Source: DASZQY01 sp036511595
Lineage (GTDB): Bacteria > Pseudomonadota > Alphaproteobacteria > Rhizobiales > Kaistiaceae
Direction of reading: 5' to 3'
Length of the DNA stretch: 64,000 nt
NCBI GenBank assembly: GCA_036511595.1
Contig: DATCBY010000052.1
Coordinates: 1-64,000 of the forward strand
Of the stretch, positions 59,963 to 64,000 are shown one piece after another; positions within the stretch are counted from its first letter, which is position 1; each line of letters begins with the position of its first letter. Both the position numbers and the translations under genes were made by a program. Under the pieces are notes generated by a model. The model had not been told where the DNA came from and did not search any database. It worked only from the letters and a program-made list of their open reading frames with translations.

Positions 59963-60838
59963 TCAGTCTTCCCCCGCTACGGTCGTGGGCCAGGTGAACT
60001 TTGCCCAGTCGGGGAGGGTGAGTGTTAGCGCAACGCCTTCCGCCGTGATCGACACCCCGGCATCGATAGCCTCTTTGGCCCGGTCGAGACGAACCAGGGC
60101 CAGCACGTTGATTCCCGCCGACGAGCCAAGGGCGCCGACGGATTTCTGGCCGGCAATCAGCGGGGTCCCCGCAGCCGGCAAAGGCGCTTCCCCACGCGCC
60201 ATCACGAAGCGCCGGCGCGCCGTTCCGCGATGCTGCATGCGCGACACGACTTCCTGTCCGACGTAACAGCCCTTGGCGAAGTCGACCCCGCCGAGCTGAT
60301 CCATGTCGGCGTCATGCGGGTAAGATTCGCCGTACGCGAAATCGACGCCGCCTTCCGGCACGCCGAGTGCGATGCGATGCGCATCGTAGCCGGCGATAGC
60401 GGCTTCAGTGTAGTCCGCCGCCATGTCGGCCCCCGCTGGCACGATGCCGCGAAAGCCAAGCGCGGCGAGGCGGGGATCGGCCGCGACCGGCCCGTCGACG
60501 ATCGGCGCGCCCGCAGCGCCCCATGCCGCGATCACCTCACGTTCGGGAGAAAGGTCGGCGATCTCCACCCTCGCACGCAGCCGATAGAAGCCCATCCGCT
60601 TCATGAAATCGGCCACAGCGGCTTTTGGCAGGTCGAACAAGAAACCGTCGCCGTCGCGAAAGACGATGAAGTCGAACAGGATCTTGCCCTGCGGTGAGAG
60701 CAGCGCGCCGAATTTTGCCGTACCGGCAGCTTCCGGTACGTCGGAAGTGACCAGATCATTCAGGAATTTGGGCGCGTCCAGGCCACGCACGGCGACCACG
60801 CCGCGCCGCGTCATCTCGGCAATCCGTCCGTTGTCCAT
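59963..60838 (-). CDS. ygfZ: YgfZ/GcvT-like folate-binding protein
   Basis: A 291-residue GcvT-fold protein needed for maturation or repair of some 4Fe-4S proteins. The defining motif is FAKGCYVGQEVVSRMQ. Other segments: VVAVRGLDAPKFLNDLVTSD, FGALLSPQGKILFDFIVFRD and GFYRLRARVEI. It lacks the aminomethyltransferase activity of true GcvT, encoded at 14.9 kb. Divergent from the dihydroorotase-like gene with 63 bp between starts. Confidence 0.92.
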   Translation of the reverse strand: MDNGRIAEMTRRGVVAVRGLDAPKFLNDLVTSDVPEAAGTAKFGALLSPQGKILFDFIVFRDGDGFLFDLPKAAVADFMKRMGFYRLRARVEIADLSPEREVIAAWGAAGAPIVDGPVAADPRLAALGFRGIVPAGADMAADYTEAAIAGYDAHRIALGVPEGGVDFAYGESYPHDADMDQLGGVDFAKGCYVGQEVVSRMQHRGTARRRFVMARGEAPLPAAGTPLIAGQKSVGALGSSAGINVLALVRLDRAKEAIDAGVSITAEGVALTLTLPDWAKFTWPTTVAGED

Positions 60839-60901
60839 GGAGGCTTCCGGCTTGCAACCCGCGTCTGGCTTACGTAAGCGGAGGCGACGCGCGGAGCAAG
60901 G

Positions 60902-62254
60902 GTGGCCAGGGCCGGGAAAATCTTGGAGACTTTCGACCTCGTTTTCAGGAACGCCACCGTCGTCAACCAGGACGGCGTCGGCCGGCGGGATATCGGCGTC
61001 CGCGACGGCCGTGTCGCCGCGCTGGGCGCCGTCCCGGCCGAAAGCGCCGGAGAGGTAGTCGATTGCACCGGACTCCACATCCTGCCCGGCGTTATCGACA
61101 CGCAGGTCCACTTCCGAGAGCCCGGCGCCGAGCATAAGGAAGACCTCCAGACCGGCTCGCGCGCCGCCGTCATGGGCGGCGTGACCGCCGTCTTCGAGAT
61201 GCCCAACACCAATCCGCTCACTGCCACCGCCGAGACGCTTGCCGACAAGGTCGCTCGCGCCCTTGGTCGCATGCATTGCGATTTCGCCTTCTTCGTCGGG
61301 GCAACGCACGGCAACGCCGCCGACGTTGCCGTGCTCGAGCGCCTCCCCGGCGCCGCCGGCATGAAGGTGTTCATGGGGTCGTCCACCGGCGATCTGCTCG
61401 TCGCCGACGACGATGGCCTGCGCGCGGTTCTGTCGCGTACGCGCCGCCGCGTCTCTGTCCACTCCGAGGATGAACCGCGCCTCACAGCACGCCTCGGCGA
61501 GCGCGTCGCCGGCGATCCGTCGTCTCATCCCGTCTGGCGCGATGTCGACGCAGCCATGCTCGCAACGCGTCGCCTGACCCGAATTGCGGAGGAAGAAGGC
61601 GCCCGCGTCCACCTCCTGCACGTCTCGACCGCCGAGGAGATGGATTTCATCCGCGCCCATAAGGACGCCGTCTCGGTCGAAGTCACGCCCCAGCACCTCA
61701 CCCTCGACGCCTCGCAATACGCCAAACTGGGCGCGCGACTGCAGATGAACCCGCCGATCCGCGAGGCGCGCCACCGCCGGCGTCTGTGGCAAGCAGTCAC
61801 CGACGGCACCGCCGATGTGCTGGGCTCCGATCACGCCCCGCATACACTGGCCGAGAAGGCGAAACCCTATCCGCAATCGCCGTCGGGCATGCCTGGTGTG
61901 CAGACGCTGGTTCCGGTGATGCTCGACCACGTCGCCGCCGGTCGCCTCAGTCTCGAGCGATTTGTCGATCTGACTTCGGCCGGACCGGCGCGACTGTTCC
62001 AGATCGCCGGCAAGGGCCGCATCGCTGTTGGCTACGATGCTGACCTGACGGTGATCGATCTGAAGCGGCGCACGACCATAACCGACGCGTTGATGGCCTC
62101 GCGCGCTGGCTGGACGCCCTATGAGGGCATGAGTGTTACCGGTTGGCCGGTCGGCACCGTCGTTCGCGGCAACCGCGTCATGTGGGAGGGCGAGCTGGCG
62201 TCACCGTCAACTGGCGCGCCGGTTCGCTTCCTGGAAGCGCTGCCGCGCGCCTAG
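60902..62254 (+). CDS. pyrC: Dihydroorotase-family amidohydrolase with altered HxH motif
   Basis: A 450-residue amidohydrolase of the class I dihydroorotase type (pyrimidine synthesis). Metal and active-site residues: carboxylated-lysine candidate K155 (GMKVFMGSSTG), H187 (SVHSEDE), H240 (LLHVST) and D310 (GSDHAPH). The usual HxH after strand 1 reads DTQVHFREPG, with Q68 in place of the first histidine. This variant is seen in alphaproteobacterial homologues, so it is not a random mutation, but activity may differ from canonical PyrC. Start GTG 60902. Confidence 0.85.
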   Translation: MARAGKILETFDLVFRNATVVNQDGVGRRDIGVRDGRVAALGAVPAESAGEVVDCTGLHILPGVIDTQVHFREPGAEHKEDLQTGSRAAVMGGVTAVFEMPNTNPLTATAETLADKVARALGRMHCDFAFFVGATHGNAADVAVLERLPGAAGMKVFMGSSTGDLLVADDDGLRAVLSRTRRRVSVHSEDEPRLTARLGERVAGDPSSHPVWRDVDAAMLATRRLTRIAEEEGARVHLLHVSTAEEMDFIRAHKDAVSVEVTPQHLTLDASQYAKLGARLQMNPPIREARHRRRLWQAVTDGTADVLGSDHAPHTLAEKAKPYPQSPSGMPGVQTLVPVMLDHVAAGRLSLERFVDLTSAGPARLFQIAGKGRIAVGYDADLTVIDLKRRTTITDALMASRAGWTPYEGMSVTGWPVGTVVRGNRVMWEGELASPSTGAPVRFLEALPRA

Positions 62255-62925
62255 TCGTCGTCGGTAAAATATTTCCACGTCCCGTCCGGCGCGATGCCGA
62301 CGCGGAAGTAGGTGTAGACGCCGTCGGGCAGCATGTCTTCGTAGTCGCCGGCGTAAACCAGCTTGAAGAGCTGGACCAGCTGTGGCGGCGTCAGCTTGTC
62401 AACGGGGTAGCGGGCGAAGTAGGGCCACACGTACATCTCTTCCGGGGTGCCGATGTCGACGTGGACGTATCCTGCCTCCAGCACCTCGGTGAGGATCGCA
62501 AGCATCTCGCGACCCTCGCCGTCGCCCGATTGCAGCTTGAGATAGCCGATCGCATCCCCGCTGCCGTCTGGACCGAACTGCGGGTTGCCACTGCCTTCGA
62601 TGACAACGCGCAGCTTCTCCGGGTCGCCGGTTGCCGCCGCGGCAATGATCTGCTCGCGCAGGCGCGCTACCGGCTTCGGCAGCTTCGAGAGGTCGTATTC
62701 CACGGCTGGCAGTTCCGCCGGGGCTTTGTCGCCCGGGGCTGCCGCCCCGGGGTTCGGCGTCGTCGACCCCGGCGTGTCGGCGCTGTCGCCGTCTCCCGCC
62801 TGATCGGGCGCGACCGTGATCGTCTGGGTTTCGACGGCGTGTGGTTTCGCGGCACCCAGAGCGGGTGCCGCCACCAAAGCCAGTAGCATCAACCCGACGA
62901 TCAACCCGCGAAAGGAAGTGAACAT
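62251..62925 (-). CDS. Secreted protein of unknown function
   Basis: A 224-residue protein with a signal peptide (MFTSFRGLIVGLMLLALVAA, cleavage near LGA) and an acidic Pro/Gly/Ala linker (about 35-75). The folded part contains LPKPVARLREQIIAAAATGD, LQSGDGEGREMLAILTEVL and YVWPYFARYPVDKLTPPQLV. It looks like a conserved periplasmic protein of Hyphomicrobiales; no enzymatic signature is visible. Its stop overlaps the convergent pyrC stop by 4 bp. Confidence 0.75.
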   Translation of the reverse strand: MFTSFRGLIVGLMLLALVAAPALGAAKPHAVETQTITVAPDQAGDGDSADTPGSTTPNPGAAAPGDKAPAELPAVEYDLSKLPKPVARLREQIIAAAATGDPEKLRVVIEGSGNPQFGPDGSGDAIGYLKLQSGDGEGREMLAILTEVLEAGYVHVDIGTPEEMYVWPYFARYPVDKLTPPQLVQLFKLVYAGDYEDMLPDGVYTYFRVGIAPDGTWKYFTDDD

Positions 62926-63078
62926 GCCGATTGCCCCGAGTCCCTGCGGGCGCGCCGCGCGCCTGCGCGCAGCATCCCGAACAGGTCGCCCGGAGTGGCA
63001 CTCTAAAGGATTGGCGCGGTCTGGACCACGCCGCTTGGCGGCAAATCCTCGGAAAATGACGCCGGGATTCCGGCGGAT

Positions 63079-63351
63079 CTACTGGATAGTGCGTTCGTCG
63101 ACCGTGAATTCGAGCGCCCGGATTCGCTTCGGGAGCGTCTTGGCAAGCTCTGCCACAGGCTCCTCGCCATAGGTGGCGATGAGGTCGCAGAGCGCCGTGA
63201 ACAAGGCCGCGTGGGCCAGGATTTCGGAATCGACGCCCTCAGCCAGCGCATTGTCCCAAGCCTCGCAGAGGTAGGCCAGTGCCACCCGCTTTTTCTCCGC
63301 GATGGGCATTTCCTCACGCGCACGCACCGTCGTCTCTTCCGGGGTGGGCAT
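63079..63351 (-). CDS. Small conserved helical protein of unknown function, CtrA-box promoter
   Basis: A 90-residue soluble protein: EKKRVALAYLCEAWDNALAE, GVDSEILAHAALFTALCDLI, TYGEEPVAELAKTLPKRIRA. Similar short all-helical proteins occur in other Hyphomicrobiales but have no assigned role. ATG 63351 is chosen because AAAAGGA lies about 10 bases upstream; an in-frame TTG at 63396 would add 15 residues. Two perfect CtrA boxes lie 92-140 bp upstream, suggesting cell-cycle control. Confidence 0.7.
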   Translation of the reverse strand: MPTPEETTVRAREEMPIAEKKRVALAYLCEAWDNALAEGVDSEILAHAALFTALCDLIATYGEEPVAELAKTLPKRIRALEFTVDERTIQ

Positions 63352-63442
63352 CTTGCGGGTGTCCTTTTGGACGTCGAAGAGGGTTGATCCGGCCAATTTA
63401 CCATGATCGGTTGGCCTCCGCAGCGGTATCGTGAAGAAGAGG

Positions 63443-63491
63443 TTAACCGGGAGTTAAAAAACCGCCCGGTCGCGTTAACCAATGGTTAACC
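63443..63491 (-). promoter_or_regulatory. Two tandem perfect CtrA boxes
   Basis: Box 1 is TTAA-N7-TTAA at 63443-63457. Box 2 is TTAA-N7-TTAACC at 63475-63491 and is itself a perfect palindrome (GTTAACCA-A-TGGTTAAC, 63474-63490). They sit between the stop of the TIGR02301 gene and the start of the small helical gene, so the latter is the likely target. Confidence 0.75.
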
Positions 63492-63492
63492 A

Positions 63493-63921
63493 TCAGCGCC
63501 CGTAGCGCGCCGTAATGTCGGTGGTGATCCTGGCGCCTTCCTCGAGGTAACGCCCCGTCGCCTCCACCGCTGCGGCCGTGCATTCGAGATAGACCGAACG
63601 GTAGGTGGCGTACCCGTGATTGAAACGGTCGACCATGCGAGCCCGCCGCCCCTCGTCGGGCTGCTCCACATCGATGAGCTTCTGCATCTGCTGCCGCCAC
63701 ACGTCGCCGTCGTCGGATTTGCAGAGCTGCCGGAGGTAGTGGACAGCGCCCAGAATTTCCGCCAGGCGCAGCAACTGGTCTTCGTAGGGCGGCGGGGCCG
63801 CCGGGCCGGCGGGAACCGACACAGCCGGTGGCGGTGGGGGTGCGGGCCCGAGATTGGTCGCCGACTGCGCGCTCATCGGCAGCGCGAGCACAAGCAGGAG
63901 CACGGTTGCAATGCTACGCAT
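63493..63921 (-). CDS. TIGR02301 family secreted protein
   Basis: A 142-residue protein with a signal peptide (MRSIATVLLLVLALPMSAQS), a proline-rich stretch (LGPAPPPPPAVSVPAG) and a helical domain (YEDQLLRLAEILGAVHYLRQ, LCKSDDGDVWRQQMQ, RMVDRFNHGYATYRSVYLEC). This matches the alphaproteobacterial family TIGR02301 of unknown function. Two cysteines (LC and EC) could pair. Its start overlaps the end of the Nudix gene by 8 bp. Confidence 0.85.
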   Translation of the reverse strand: MRSIATVLLLVLALPMSAQSATNLGPAPPPPPAVSVPAGPAAPPPYEDQLLRLAEILGAVHYLRQLCKSDDGDVWRQQMQKLIDVEQPDEGRRARMVDRFNHGYATYRSVYLECTAAAVEATGRYLEEGARITTDITARYGR

Positions 63922-64000
63922 CGCCGTTTCGCATCACCAGTCGCCGCGTATCGTCCGTCATCTTCAGTCCGTTGAGTTCGTCCTGCCTGACCCAGCGCGC
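63914..64000 (-). CDS. Nudix hydrolase, C-terminal end (cut by window edge)
   Basis: The last 28 codons of a leftward gene (RWVRQDELNGLKMTDDTRRL, ending in GDA) run to the window edge. The WVRQDEL pattern resembles the C-terminal end of ADP-ribose-pyrophosphatase/MutT-like Nudix proteins, and a Nudix gene beside a TIGR02301 gene is common in related genomes. The Nudix box itself lies outside the window, so the family call is tentative. Confidence 0.5.
   Translation of the reverse strand, partial: ARWVRQDELNGLKMTDDTRRLVMRNGDA

Overview
The window is GC-rich chromosomal DNA of an alphaproteobacterium, most likely a member of the Hyphomicrobiales (Rhizobiales). The evidence is gene content and order: ispH-thrB-rnhA, thrC with an M16 processing peptidase, smc-dsbA-dciA-mutY, an F-type ATP synthase Fo operon with two b subunits (atpIBEF'F), ccrM, nadABC with a NadQ-type regulator, and CtrA-type TTAA-N7-TTAA boxes. 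No rRNA, tRNA, transposase, integrase or CRISPR array was seen. About 65 protein genes are supported, nearly all core metabolism and cell maintenance.

Layout. 1-2.75 kb is an accessory-looking, AT-richer strip: a c-type cytochrome fused to a probable outer-membrane barrel (Cyc2-like), decayed cyclic-di-GMP gene remnants and a cluster of palindromic repeats. 2.75-14.5 kb is core: YqgE, a DsbD-alpha-like protein, peroxiredoxin, then a long leftward run thrC / M16 peptidase / GNAT / EAL receptor / ispH / thrB / rnhA. 14.6-19.4 kb is the glycine cleavage operon gcvT-gcvH-gcvPA-gcvPB behind a tandem glycine riboswitch. 19.4-30.5 kb holds an SDR, a HAD hydrolase, ccrM with a CtrA box, clpS, a flavin monooxygenase, and the leftward genome-maintenance group dciA-dsbA-smc-mutY-HAD. 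30.6-33.2 kb is the ATP synthase Fo operon with a near-consensus promoter. 33-43 kb holds rnhB, a LysE exporter, a radical SAM protein, moaB, ispE, a TPR/LysM protein, a polyprenyl diphosphate synthase, a tRNA methyltransferase-like protein and an S49 protease.

43.3-48.6 kb is the glycyl-tRNA synthetase locus and the most unusual part. glyQ carries three in-frame 39-bp repeats. The glycosyltransferase gene between glyQ and glyS has one in-frame stop. The first 16 codons of glyS are duplicated upstream with only synonymous differences, around a palindrome. glyS itself carries an in-frame multi-hairpin insertion.

51.3-55.5 kb is nadABC plus a translationally coupled VOC-fold gene, behind a perfect 12-3-12 inverted repeat overlapping the promoter. 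The likely regulator NadQ lies at 57.8-58.8 kb, translationally coupled to a tyrosine-phosphatase-like gene and followed upstream by HD and YgfZ genes. The right end holds a dihydroorotase-family protein lacking one metal-ligand histidine, secreted proteins of unknown function, a small gene behind two perfect tandem CtrA boxes, a TIGR02301 protein and the end of a Nudix hydrolase cut by the window edge.
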